This document shows positions 13,362-21,362 of a stretch of DNA of 22,966 nt, piece after piece (positions within the stretch are counted from its first letter, which is position 1; every line of letters begins with the position of its first letter). A program made the position numbers and the translations under genes. This DNA is from DASQQQ01 sp036390995. GTDB taxonomy: Bacteria; Actinomycetota; UBA4738; HRBIN12. The notes under the pieces were generated by a model that saw nothing but the letters and a program-made list of their open reading frames with translations, was not told the DNA's origin and made no database searches. The stretch covers positions 1-22,966 of the forward strand of contig DASWAT010000088.1 of the NCBI GenBank assembly GCA_036390995.1. The letters are read 5' to 3'.

Positions 13362-15311
13362 TTGGCGACCAGAAAGACCGACAACAGCAGAGGCAGCGAC
13401 GGCGGATACACCTCCGCGGACATCACCGTCCTGGAGGGCGTCGAGCACGTCCGGCTCCGCCCTGGGATGTACATCGGGACCACCGGCCCCCGGGGGCTGC
13501 ACCACTTGGTCTACGAGGTCGTGGACAACTCGGTCGACGAGGCCATGGCAGGGTTCTGCGACAAGATCGTGGTCACCCTGTTGAAGGACGGAGCCTGCCG
13601 AGTGGCCGACAACGGCCGCGGCATCCCGGTGAAGCCGATCCCCAAGGCCAAGGACCGCCGTCCCGCGGTGGAGGTCGTGCTCACGACCTTGAACGCAGGG
13701 GGCAAGTTCGGCGGTCGCGGCTACCGGATCTCGGGCGGCCTGCACGGGGTGGGCGTCTCGGTCGTGAACGCCTTGTCCGAGAAGATGGTCGTCCAGGTGG
13801 AACGCGACGGATCTACCTGGACTCAGTCGTATGCGCGGGGCAAGGCGACCTCGAAGCTCACGAAGGCAAAGCCCAGCAAGCATGGCACCACGGTGACCTT
13901 CTGGGCCGACCCCCAGATCTTCGAGGAGGTGGCGTTCAAGCGCGAGATCCTCGCCGAACGCCTGCAGGAACTGGCGTTCCTCAACAAAGGGCTCGAGATC
14001 CAGCTCGTCGACGAGCGGGAGAGCCCGCCCACCAAGGACGTGTTCAAGGCAGCCGGGGGACTCGCGGACTTCGTGAAGGAGCTGCAGGCCGGCAAGGAGG
14101 TCTTGCACACCCGGGTGATCCACTTCGAGCGCGCCGAGTCCGACGGATCGGCCGAGGTCGAGGTGGCTCTGCAATGGAGCGGTGGATACGCGGAATCGAT
14201 CCACTCCTTCGCGAACACCATCAACACCCACGAGGGCGGTACCCACGAGGAGGGTCTGAAGAAGGCCCTGACCAACGTGATCAATCGCTACGCCCGGGCG
14301 AAGAACCTGTTGAAGGAGAAGGAGGAGAACCTCCAGGGCGAGGACGTGCGCGAAGGACTCGTCGGCATCGTATCGGTCAAGCTCCGCGAGCCGCAGTTCG
14401 AGGGCCAGACGAAGACCAAGCTCGGCAACACCTCCATCCGCTCGCTCGTCGAGACCACCGTGAACGAGCACCTCATGACGTGGCTCGAGGAGCACCCCGG
14501 CGACGCGAAGAGGATCGTGCTGAAGGGGTCCTCGGCGGCGAAGGCCCGTCTCGCCGCCAAGCATGCGCGCGATCTCACGCGCCGCAAGTCGTTCCTGGAA
14601 GGCGCCGGCCTGCCGGGCAAGCTCGCCGACTGCCAGTTGAGCGACCCCGCCGCGTGTGAGCTGTACATCGTGGAGGGCGACAGCGCCGGGGGCTCGGCCA
14701 AGAGCGCGCGCGACCGCGCCACGCAGGCCATCCTGCCGATCCGGGGCAAGATCCTGAACGTCGAGAAGGCCCGACTGCACAAGATCCTCGAGAACAACGA
14801 GATCCAGGCCCTCATCACGGCGATCGGCACCGGGATCGGCGATGAGTTCGACCTGTCGAAGGCTCGGTACCACCACATCGTGATCATGGCCGACGCCGAC
14901 GTCGACGGCGCCCACATCCGCACGCTCCTGCTCACGTTCTTCTTCCGGAACATGCGCGAGCTGATCGACGCCGGCTTCGTCTACCTCGCGCAGCCACCGC
15001 TGTACCTGCTGAAGGACGGCAAGCAGGAGCACTACTTCTACACCGAACGGGAGTGGGACCAGTTCCGCAAGCAGAACGGGAACGGGCAGAAGAAGCTCGA
15101 GCCGCAGCGGTTCAAGGGGCTCGGCGAGATGGACGCCACGCAGCTGTGGGACACCACGATGGACCCCGAGCGCCGCACGCTGCTGCGGGTGACGCTGGAG
15201 GACGCCGTCATGGCCGACCGGCTGTTCACGGTGCTGATGGGCGAGGACGTACCGGCCCGCAAGGCCTTCATCGAGGCCAACGCCAAGGACGTCCAGAACC
15301 TGGACGTGTGA
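13362..15311 (+). CDS. gyrB: DNA gyrase subunit B
   Basis: GyrB supplies the ATPase and part of the DNA gate of gyrase, which introduces negative supercoils. With TTG 13362 the product is 649 residues; GGAGG at 13353-13357 supports this start. The GHKL ATPase has YEVVDNSVDEAMAGF, ADNGRGIPV and GGLHGVGVSVVNALS. The transducer has the conserved QTKTKLGN. The Toprim domain has YIVEGDSAGGSAK, ILPIRGKILNVEKAR and the metal-binding IMADADVDGAHIRTL. The C-terminus ends RRKAFIEANA-type (here ARKAFIEANAKDVQNLDV). No extra insert of the enterobacterial type is present. gyrA follows after 11 bp. Confidence 0.97.
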   Translation: MATRKTDNSRGSDGGYTSADITVLEGVEHVRLRPGMYIGTTGPRGLHHLVYEVVDNSVDEAMAGFCDKIVVTLLKDGACRVADNGRGIPVKPIPKAKDRRPAVEVVLTTLNAGGKFGGRGYRISGGLHGVGVSVVNALSEKMVVQVERDGSTWTQSYARGKATSKLTKAKPSKHGTTVTFWADPQIFEEVAFKREILAERLQELAFLNKGLEIQLVDERESPPTKDVFKAAGGLADFVKELQAGKEVLHTRVIHFERAESDGSAEVEVALQWSGGYAESIHSFANTINTHEGGTHEEGLKKALTNVINRYARAKNLLKEKEENLQGEDVREGLVGIVSVKLREPQFEGQTKTKLGNTSIRSLVETTVNEHLMTWLEEHPGDAKRIVLKGSSAAKARLAAKHARDLTRRKSFLEGAGLPGKLADCQLSDPAACELYIVEGDSAGGSAKSARDRATQAILPIRGKILNVEKARLHKILENNEIQALITAIGTGIGDEFDLSKARYHHIVIMADADVDGAHIRTLLLTFFFRNMRELIDAGFVYLAQPPLYLLKDGKQEHYFYTEREWDQFRKQNGNGQKKLEPQRFKGLGEMDATQLWDTTMDPERRTLLRVTLEDAVMADRLFTVLMGEDVPARKAFIEANAKDVQNLDV

Positions 15312-15322
15312 GGTAGGAACGC

Positions 15323-17767
15323 ATGTCCGAGAACCTGTTCGCCGGCCGCATCGAGGACGTCCAGCTCGAGGACGAGATCCAGCGCTCGTACCTCGACTAC
15401 GCGATGTCGGTCATCGTGGGGAGGGCGCTGCCCGACGTCCGCGACGGCCTGAAGCCCGTCCAGCGCCGGATCCTCTGGTCGATGTTCGAGTCGGGGTTGC
15501 GCCCCGACCGCCCGCACCGCAAGTCGGTGGCCGCCGTTGGCGAGGTGCTGAAGAAGTACCACCCCCACGGCGACCAGAGCGTGTACGACGCCCTGGTCCG
15601 CATGGCTCAGGACTGGGTGATGCGGGCGCCGCTCATCGACGGGCACGGCAACTTCGGCTCCGTCGACGGCGACCCGCCGGCCGCCTATCGGTACACCGAG
15701 GCCCGCCTGGCGCCCATGGCCATGGAGATGCTCCGCGACATCGACGGGGAGACCGTCGACTTCGTCCCGAACTTCGACGGGTACGAGCAGCAGCCGCTCG
15801 TCCTGCCGGCGCGCTTCCCGAACCTCCTCGTGAACGGCTCCAACGGGATCGCCGTCGGCATGGCCACGAACATCCCACCCCATAACCTCGGCGAGGTGAT
15901 CGACGCCGTCGTCTTCGCGGTAGACCACCCCGACTGCACCCCCGCCGACCTCATGAAGTTCGTGAAGGCGCCGGACTTCCCCACCGGAGCGGTGATCATG
16001 GGCCGGCAGGGGATCAAGGACGCCTACGAGACCGGTCGGGGCTCGGTGAAGGTCCGTGCCGTGGCCCAGATCGAGGAGGGCATCGGCGGGCGATCGAAGA
16101 TCGTCTTCAGCGAGCTGCCGTACCAGGTGAACAAGGCGCGGGTGGCTGAGAAGATCGCCGAGCTCGCCACCTCGGGCAAGCTGAAGGACGTTGCCGACGT
16201 CAAGGACGAGTCGAACCGGCAGGGCACGCGACTCGTGGTCGTCACGAAGCGGAACGCCAACCCACAGGTCGTCCTCAACCAGCTGTACAAGCACACGCAA
16301 CTGCAGGACAGCTTCGGCGTCATCATGCTCGCCCTCGTCGACGGCGTGCCGCGGACCCTGAACCTGGCCGAGATGATCGGGTACTACGTCGACCACCAGG
16401 TCGATGTCGTCACCCGGCGCACGCGCTTCCAGCTGCGCAAGGCGGAGGAGCGCGACCACATCGTGCAAGGGCTACTGGTCGCGCTCCAGCACCTCGACGA
16501 GGTCATCAAGATCATCCGGGGCTCCCAGGACTCCGACGAGGCTCGGACGAAGCTGATGAAGAAGTTCAAGCTCTCCGAGATCCAGGCGAACCACATCCTC
16601 GACATGCCGCTCCGGCGGCTCACGCGCCTGGCCCGGACCGAGCTCGAGGACGAGCACAAGAAGCTCCTCGCCGACGTCAAGTACCTCAAGGGCCTGCTGA
16701 AGGACCCGAAGAAGCTCCGCGGCGTCATCAAGGACGAGCTCGCGGAGATCCGGAAGAAGTCTGCCGATGCCCGCCGCACGCAGATCAAGGCCGACGACGG
16801 CGACCTGGAGGTCGAGGATCTCATCGCCGAGGAGGACGTGGTCATCACGGTCTCGCGGGCCGGGTACGTGAAGCGCCAGCTCATCGAGAACTTCCGTCGC
16901 CAGGGCCGGGGCGGCAAGGGCATCCGCGGAGCGAACCTGAAGGAAGAGGACGTGGTGAGCCACGTCTTCACCACCACGACCCACCACTGGCTGCTGTTCT
17001 TCACCACGAAGGGCAAGGTCTACCGAGTGAAGGTGCACGAGGTCCCGGAGGCCGGCCGAACGGCCAGGGGAACGTACGCCGCGAACCTCCCCGGAGTTGC
17101 CATCGCCGGCGAGGAGCGGGTCTCGGCCGTGATCGACTTGAAGGAGTACGAGAACGGCCGGTACATCTTGTTCGCCACGCGACGCGGCATGGTGAAGAAG
17201 ACCGCCCTTCCCGAATACGACTCCCCGCGCACCGGTCTTGCCGCCATCAACCTGAAGCCGAAGGACGAGCTCATCGACGTTCGGCTGACCGATGGAAAGG
17301 ACGACGTGTTCCTGGTCTCCCGCAAGGGCCAAGCCATCCGGTTCAAGGAGAGTCTGGCCCGCCCGATGGGGCGCCAGACGACCGGCGTGATCGGGATGCG
17401 TCTGGGCGGCGACGATGAGGTCATAGCACTCGGCGTCGCCTCCGAGGGCGAGGAGCTGATCAGCGTCACGCACCAGGGGTACGGCAAGCGCACGCCGCTC
17501 GGGCAGTATCCGCTCAAGGGCCGCGGCGGCAAGGGCGTGATCGGCCACCAGCTCACGAGGAAGACAGGGCTCCTGGCCGGCGCGTTCGTCGGCTCGAAGG
17601 ATCAGGACATGTTCGTGATCTCGTCCTCGGGCATCGTCATCCGGGTGGCGGCCGGGGAGATCCGGCGGGTGGGTCGGGTCAGCCAGGGCGTCCGCACGAT
17701 GCGGGTGGAGGAGGGTGCCACGGTCGTGGCGCTCGCGCCCGTCGTGGTGCAGCTCGAGGAGGAATAG
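15323..17767 (+). CDS. gyrA: DNA gyrase subunit A
   Basis: GyrA cuts and rejoins the gate DNA segment. The 814-residue product opens with LEDEIQRSYLDYAMSVIVGRALPDVRDGLKPVQRRIL. The quinolone-determining region reads KYHPHGDQSVYDALVRMAQ, so the residue matching E. coli Ser83 is Gln85, while the Asp87 equivalent (Asp89) is kept. The catalytic tyrosine is Tyr124 in AYRYTEARLAP, next to Arg123. The C-terminal DNA-wrapping beta-pinwheel contains QGRGGKG (527-533), a variant of the GyrA box, and a second box-like KGRGGKG (about 732-738). AGGTAGGAACGC precedes the ATG. The gene converges with the MFS gene, leaving a 32-bp gap. Confidence 0.98.
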   Translation: MSENLFAGRIEDVQLEDEIQRSYLDYAMSVIVGRALPDVRDGLKPVQRRILWSMFESGLRPDRPHRKSVAAVGEVLKKYHPHGDQSVYDALVRMAQDWVMRAPLIDGHGNFGSVDGDPPAAYRYTEARLAPMAMEMLRDIDGETVDFVPNFDGYEQQPLVLPARFPNLLVNGSNGIAVGMATNIPPHNLGEVIDAVVFAVDHPDCTPADLMKFVKAPDFPTGAVIMGRQGIKDAYETGRGSVKVRAVAQIEEGIGGRSKIVFSELPYQVNKARVAEKIAELATSGKLKDVADVKDESNRQGTRLVVVTKRNANPQVVLNQLYKHTQLQDSFGVIMLALVDGVPRTLNLAEMIGYYVDHQVDVVTRRTRFQLRKAEERDHIVQGLLVALQHLDEVIKIIRGSQDSDEARTKLMKKFKLSEIQANHILDMPLRRLTRLARTELEDEHKKLLADVKYLKGLLKDPKKLRGVIKDELAEIRKKSADARRTQIKADDGDLEVEDLIAEEDVVITVSRAGYVKRQLIENFRRQGRGGKGIRGANLKEEDVVSHVFTTTTHHWLLFFTTKGKVYRVKVHEVPEAGRTARGTYAANLPGVAIAGEERVSAVIDLKEYENGRYILFATRRGMVKKTALPEYDSPRTGLAAINLKPKDELIDVRLTDGKDDVFLVSRKGQAIRFKESLARPMGRQTTGVIGMRLGGDDEVIALGVASEGEELISVTHQGYGKRTPLGQYPLKGRGGKGVIGHQLTRKTGLLAGAFVGSKDQDMFVISSSGIVIRVAAGEIRRVGRVSQGVRTMRVEEGATVVALAPVVVQLEEE

Positions 17768-17768
17768 C

Positions 17769-17780
17769 CCACGGCCGTGG
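17769..17780. terminator. short palindrome after gyrA
   Basis: CCACGGCCGTGG is a 12-bp palindrome directly after the gyrA stop, followed by TTCTC, in the 32-bp convergent gap before the MFS gene. It could help termination, but the stem would need to give up central bases for a loop, so support is weak. Confidence 0.3.
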
Positions 17781-17799
17781 TTCTCGCGGATCGGACCGT

Positions 17800-19026
17800 T
17801 CAGGGGCCCGGTCGATCCTCCGGCAGGGGAACCCGCCGGAACGCCCCGAACAGGAGCAAGTCGTAGACGACCTTGAGCCCGCCGGCCACCACGAACGGCG
17901 CACCCAGAGCCACCCGTTGGATCAGGGCCCCCGCCCCGAGCGGGCCCAGGGGTCGTGTGGCGTACCGCGCGGTGTTCGTGAACGCAGCGGCGGCCGTGCG
18001 CTCCTCGGGATCCACCATCGAGACCACATAGGCCTGTCTGGCCGGCACGTCCATCTGCGAGAGCGAGAACCGAGCCAGCAGTAGGACGACCGCGGCACCG
18101 AGCGTCGGCATGGCCGGCACCAGCGCCAGCAGCACGTTCGAGGGCAGGTGGGTGAAGACCATCGTGTTCAGCAGCCCGAACCGAGCTCCGAGCCATCCGG
18201 CCACGATGGAAGAGCCGGCCTGCAGGAGACCGGCGCCGAAGAACACGAGCCCCATGGTCTCCGCAGAGGCCCCGAACCGCACGTGGAACCAGTACACGAG
18301 GAACACCTGCACCACAAAGCCCCCCGCGAACGAGTCCAGACCGAAGAGGGCTGCGAGCCGCAGAACCGTCGACCGGGATCGCTCGAGCGGGCGACGCCGA
18401 GCGCCGCCGTTCGTCTGATGGGTCTCGACGTCGTCGGAGAGGCGCCGTGCCAGGACGACGCAGGCCACGGCCATCACCGGGAACGCCAGGAGCCACCGCT
18501 GATCCGCAGGCAGGCCACGGAACACGTGACGGAACGCGGCCGGGCCTCCGGCGGCCAGCGCCCCGACCGCGCCGGAGAGGTACGCGACGGCGTTGTAACG
18601 CCCGAACACCCGGGCGCGGAGGTCTCGCGGCGCGTGACCCATCATCGCCTGTTCGAGCGAGGTGATGGGGCCGGATTCGTTCGGATCGGTCGACAGCGTG
18701 CCGGTGAGTGAGGCGATGCAGAGAACGGGGAGCGAGTCGGTCAGCGCGAACACCGCCCCGGCCACGCCCATCACCGTCAGCAAGGCGACGTACGCCGGCC
18801 GGCGCCCGAGCCGGTCGCCGACGAGACCCACCACGATGGAGCTCGCGGCCATGCCGGCGAGCATCGCGGTGAACACCACGCCGACCTGGAACGCCGACAG
18901 CCCACCGGCGGCCAGGGACGTCCCCAGCAAGATGCTCCCGAATCCGTACAGGAACGCCCGGATGGCCTGCACGGCCAGGATCAGCCGGAGATCGCGAAGC
19001 GTGCCCGGGCGCCGAGTGGCTTCCAT
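17800..19026 (-). CDS. major facilitator superfamily transporter
   Basis: The 408-residue product is a multi-pass membrane protein with about 12 hydrophobic segments and the MFS loop motif GDRLGRRPAYV between helices 2 and 3. An equivalent, more degenerate loop is GWLGARFGLLN in the second half. The central cytoplasmic loop (RLSDDVETHQTNGGARRRPLERSRS) is polar and basic. Family members are secondary transporters. This one has the look of a drug or small-molecule exporter, but the substrate is unknown. ATG 19026 is preferred; GTG 19047 is possible. It is on the opposite strand to gyrA and the DUF3566 gene, so it interrupts the usual gyrA-DUF3566 neighbourhood. Confidence 0.88.
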   Translation of the reverse strand: MEATRRPGTLRDLRLILAVQAIRAFLYGFGSILLGTSLAAGGLSAFQVGVVFTAMLAGMAASSIVVGLVGDRLGRRPAYVALLTVMGVAGAVFALTDSLPVLCIASLTGTLSTDPNESGPITSLEQAMMGHAPRDLRARVFGRYNAVAYLSGAVGALAAGGPAAFRHVFRGLPADQRWLLAFPVMAVACVVLARRLSDDVETHQTNGGARRRPLERSRSTVLRLAALFGLDSFAGGFVVQVFLVYWFHVRFGASAETMGLVFFGAGLLQAGSSIVAGWLGARFGLLNTMVFTHLPSNVLLALVPAMPTLGAAVVLLLARFSLSQMDVPARQAYVVSMVDPEERTAAAAFTNTARYATRPLGPLGAGALIQRVALGAPFVVAGGLKVVYDLLLFGAFRRVPLPEDRPGP

Positions 19027-19036
19027 GTGCAGAGGG

Positions 19037-19042
19037 GATAAT
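19037..19042 (+). promoter_or_regulatory. -10 box, probable leaderless promoter
   Basis: GATAAT lies 7 bp before the ATG at 19050, which would place the transcription start at or next to the start codon. There is no ribosome-binding site, so a leaderless mRNA is plausible for the small membrane protein. Confidence 0.45.
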
Positions 19043-19049
19043 CCCACCG

Positions 19050-19316
19050 ATGGACACGGCGGCCGGCATCGGCCTGATCGCTGGCGGTGCAGCCGTCGGC
19101 CTGTTCACGGCTTCCGTGCTGTGGCACCGTCTCCCCGCCACCGCGGGCGTCGCGGTGGCCGCGACCTCCGGAGCGGCCGTCGGGGCCGGCGCGCTGCTGG
19201 TCGAGCGGGGCGGCGGAGCCGGGGACTGGGCGCTCGCGGTGGGCGTGTTGGCTGTGCTCACACCGGTGCATCTGTGGGTCCTGTTGGGCCGGCCGGGCGT
19301 CGGTGAGAGGGGCTGA
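19050..19316 (+). CDS. small hypothetical membrane protein
   Basis: The 88-residue product is almost all Gly, Ala, Val and Leu. It has three likely membrane segments: AGIGLIAGGAAVGLFTASVL, VAVAATSGAAVGAGALLV and WALAVGVLAVLTPVHLWVLL. I do not recognise the family. It diverges from the MFS gene and lies 37 bp before the DUF3566 gene, so it may be co-transcribed with the latter. GC-rich DNA often gives spurious Ala/Gly-rich frames. The clean alternation of hydrophobic segments and the promoter-like GATAAT upstream argue for a real gene, but moderately. Confidence 0.6.
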   Translation: MDTAAGIGLIAGGAAVGLFTASVLWHRLPATAGVAVAATSGAAVGAGALLVERGGGAGDWALAVGVLAVLTPVHLWVLLGRPGVGERG

Positions 19317-19353
19317 GGTTGTTGCCGAAGGGGTCGAGGCCGCGTAGAAAGGC

Positions 19354-19842
19354 ATGGATCCGATGAGTCAGCCCCCCAACGATCCCAGCCTCGTGGCGGA
19401 ACCCGCCGCGCCCGTGCGCGGTCCTTCTGCCCCGATGACCGAGACCATCTCGCCACCGGTGGTCGCCCCTGCCCGCCGCGGACCGCGGCGGCGGGGGCGC
19501 CAGACGCGCGTGGTGGTCCGCAAGGTCGGCCCGTGGTCGGTGTTCAAGTTCTCGCTGCTCTTCTACTTCTGCGTGATGCTCGTGGTGCTGCTGGCGTTGG
19601 GGATGTTGTACGCCATCCTCGGCGCCGTGGGGGCCATCGACTCCGTCACGCGCCTGGCGCGAGATCTGTTCGCGGACCAATCCTTCGAGATCCACGGTGG
19701 CTGGATCTTCACGCGCCTGACGCTGATCGGCCTGGCGATGGTGTTGGTCTGGTCGCTGATCAACCTGTTCATCTCGTTCCTGTACAACCTCATCTCGGAC
19801 GTGGTCGGTGGGATCGAGGTCACGCTGACCGAGCGGCGCTGA
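19354..19842 (+). CDS. DUF3566 domain membrane protein
   Basis: The 162-residue product has a disordered Pro-rich N-terminal part (residues 1-50), a basic patch (RRGPRRRGRQTRVVVRKV), then a DUF3566 domain with two membrane helices (FKFSLLFYFCVMLVVLLALG and LTLIGLAMVLVWSLINLFIS). The motif VGPWSVFKFSLLFYFC followed by VGGIEVTLTE at the end is typical. This family is nearly restricted to Actinomycetota and usually sits next to gyrA. Its function is not established. GAAAGG precedes ATG 19354; ATG 19363 is a second choice. Downstream, where tRNA genes often lie in this phylum, the accessory region begins instead. Confidence 0.88.
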   Translation: MDPMSQPPNDPSLVAEPAAPVRGPSAPMTETISPPVVAPARRGPRRRGRQTRVVVRKVGPWSVFKFSLLFYFCVMLVVLLALGMLYAILGAVGAIDSVTRLARDLFADQSFEIHGGWIFTRLTLIGLAMVLVWSLINLFISFLYNLISDVVGGIEVTLTERR

Positions 19843-20189
19843 GGGTGCGCTCCGGAAGGTGAAGCCGCAGGTCATCTATGAAGGACGGGTCGGTGTCAAG
19901 TCCCGTCTGCTGACCGCATCACCTCCTGGCCGCCGAGGACGACGGACCGCAGCCGGGGTCAACGTGGAGCGCCCCACGGACGAACGACCTTGACGCCGGC
20001 GAGGACCGTCGTGCGATGGATGAAGGTGGTCGTGGCCGTGCATCAACGTGTGGGTCGGTGGCACCAGTCATCTATTCGGGTGGGTTCCCATGATGGGCGT
20101 GCGGCCTGGGCGGCTCAATCAGAAAGGGCGGCCGTCCCGAAGGAGGCCATGACCTGCGGCGAGCGCGCCCCGACCACGGGTTGAGGTTC
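19843..20189. other. gene-free stretch between DUF3566 gene and IS110 remnant
   Basis: I see no supportable gene, tRNA or strong terminator in this stretch of about 350 bp. Short frames on both strands give no recognisable motif. It probably contains the downstream end of the IS110 element, but without inverted repeats or a second copy the boundary cannot be placed. Confidence 0.5.
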
Positions 20190-21085
20190 TCATCGGACCA
20201 CCGGGTAGGCCCAGCACCCGCCCTCGTCCCGGAGGGCGTAGAAGCAGAGGGTGAGCAGGCGGCGGGCGAGGGCCACCTTGGCGATCTTGTTGCCCCGGCG
20301 CCGAGCGATGCCGTCCCGGAAGCCCCGGAGCACGGGATCCTTCAGGTAGGGGCGGCTGGCCGACTCCACCATCGCCCACCGGAGCCAGCGCGATCCCTGC
20401 TTGGAGAGGGCGGCGGTGGTGAACCCGATCCCGGGGATGGGAAGGAGCCGTGCGATGCGAGAGTGCCCTCGGAACAGCTCTCGCAGCTCGCGGTCGGCTG
20501 CGGCGACCTCGGGGGAGATGAGGTCGATCAGGCGCAGGTTGGCCTGAAGGCGCGCCTCGGGGATGGGGCGGAGCCGGACGCCCTGCAGGAACGCCCGGCC
20601 TGCCTGACCGAAGAGATCTGTCACGGGCACCGTGATCGCCTGGTCGGCGAGCAGGGCATGGGTCTGGCACTTCAAACCGAGGAGATCCTGGCAAGGGAGA
20701 TCCGCGTGCGGGCCAGCTTGCGGGCGTCGCGGACCTCCGGCGGGGCCGCCCAGGCCTCGGCGAGCAGGTTGGTGCGCAGCAGGTGGGCCAGCGTCTTGGC
20801 ATCGACCCGATCGTTCTTCACCCGGGCCGAGGAGATGGCCTTGGTGGCAAGGGGATGGGCCATGTGGGCGGGGATGCCGACGTCAGCAAGCAGGTCGGCG
20901 AACCAGCCCCACCCGTAGGTGGCCTCGAAGGCGACCTCTATGGGCTCGGCCTCGAGCTCCCCGAATACCCGGACGAACTCCTCCGGCCGGCTGGGGATCC
21001 GCCGGGTTGCGAGCAGCTGCCCGTCGTCGGCGAGTACGGCGACGTGCGAGGACTTGCGGTGCAGATCCACTCCGACGTAAACCAT
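20190..21085 (-). pseudogene. IS110-family transposase, disrupted
   Basis: Two frames on the minus strand together form an IS110-family recombinase. The first (21085-20672, 137 residues) starts MVYVGVDLHRKSSHVAVL and has the DEDD acidic residues: Asp in VGVDLH, Glu in VAFEATYGW, and two Asp in KNDRVDAKTLAHLL. It ends in a stop at 20672. The second, in another frame, continues LKCQTHALLADQ and VTDLFGQAGRAF and has the transposase_20 part LLPIPGIGFTTAALSKQGSRWLRW. Here IPGIGFTTAA joins straight to LSKQGSRWLRW. The roughly 45-50 residues normally between them, where the family's conserved catalytic serine should lie, are missing. The gene is thus broken twice. AAGGAGG precedes the start. Confidence 0.9.
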
Positions 21086-21147
21086 GACAGGGCCTCCTTC
21101 CTGTCGTTCGTGTCGAGCGGACGCTACGACGTCACGCTGTGAACACG

Positions 21148-21165
21148 GGAGCGGAGGCCCGCTCC
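21148..21165. other. hairpin upstream of the IS110 transposase
   Basis: GGAGCGG and CCGCTCC pair perfectly around a 4-base AGGC loop, about 63 bp upstream of the transposase start. It lies where an IS110-type bridge RNA would be encoded. The sequence alone does not prove such an RNA. Confidence 0.35.
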
Positions 21166-21222
21166 TTCATGGCATCAGTGGGCCTTTTCGCGTTCCGCCC
21201 CAGGTCGCGGAATCAGCCCAGT

Positions 21223-21268
21223 TCGCCCTCTCAAGGTGGAGACACGGGTTCGAATCCCGTTGGGACTA
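21223..21268 (+). tRNA. tRNA-Glu(CTC), 3' half only (attachment-site scar)
   Basis: From 21223 the sequence folds as the second half of a tRNA. It has an anticodon stem TCGCC/GGTGG, a loop CTCTCAA (U33, anticodon CTC, A37-A38), a 4-base variable loop AGAC, a T-arm ACGGG-TTCGAAT-CCCGT, the acceptor 3' strand TGGGACT and discriminator A. The layout and bases match tRNA-Glu. The matching 5' half is absent: the preceding bases lack the Glu D-arm and do not pair fully with the acceptor strand. CA rather than CCA follows. An integrase gene begins 75 bp later, so this is best read as an att core made by integration into a tRNA-Glu gene. Confidence 0.7.
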
Positions 21269-21337
21269 CAGGCGTAAAGTGCCAGGTCACGGGCATAATC
21301 AGCCGGATCGGGGCACCTGAGAGGCGAGCGGGTCATC

Positions 21338-21362
21338 GGCCAATGATTGGACACGATTGGCC
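21338..21362. promoter_or_regulatory. inverted repeat at the integrase start
   Basis: GGCCAAT (21338-21344) and ATTGGCC (21356-21362) are perfect reverse complements with an extra ATTGG between them. The repeat covers the candidate start ATG 21343. It could be an operator, an RNA hairpin over the start, or an integrase arm site. Confidence 0.4.

Larger units (their letters stand above)
20190..21222 (-). mobile_element. IS110-family insertion sequence remnant (ends not resolved)
   Basis: The transposase pseudogene plus its upstream non-coding flank marks an IS110-family remnant. IS110 elements lack obvious terminal inverted repeats, so the ends are not defined. The left end may extend to about 19850 and the right end must lie before the tRNA-Glu fragment at 21223. 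These elements are guided by a non-coding bridge RNA encoded beside the transposase. Confidence 0.6.

Noticed and set aside
13344..15032. A 562-codon open frame antisense to gyrB
   Set aside because: It is fully covered by unmistakable gyrB on the other strand and has no start context or motif of its own.
16472..19456. A 994-codon open frame on the minus strand across gyrA, the MFS gene and beyond
   Set aside because: It is antisense to a certain gyrA and out of frame with the MFS protein. Its translation is Arg/Pro/Gly-rich with no domain, as expected from GC-rich shadow frames.
19885..19906. ACGGG and CCCGT repeated as a stem, like a second copy of the tRNA T-arm
   Set aside because: The loop is 12 bases without the TTCGAAT sequence and no acceptor strand follows, so the match is probably chance.
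19876..20064. A 62-codon minus-strand frame with a His-rich start (HTLMHGHDHLHP)
   Set aside because: It suggests a metal site at first sight, but the rest is low-complexity, the frame is short and there is no ribosome-binding site.
20672..20690. Programmed ribosomal frameshifting in the IS110 gene
   Set aside because: There is no slippery heptamer or downstream pseudoknot, and the gene also lacks an internal conserved segment, so decay is simpler.
21196..21268. A complete tRNA-Glu gene starting near 21196
   Set aside because: The 5' acceptor candidate CGCCCCA mismatches TGGGACT at two positions and the D-arm lacks the tRNA-Glu pattern, so only the 3' half is called.
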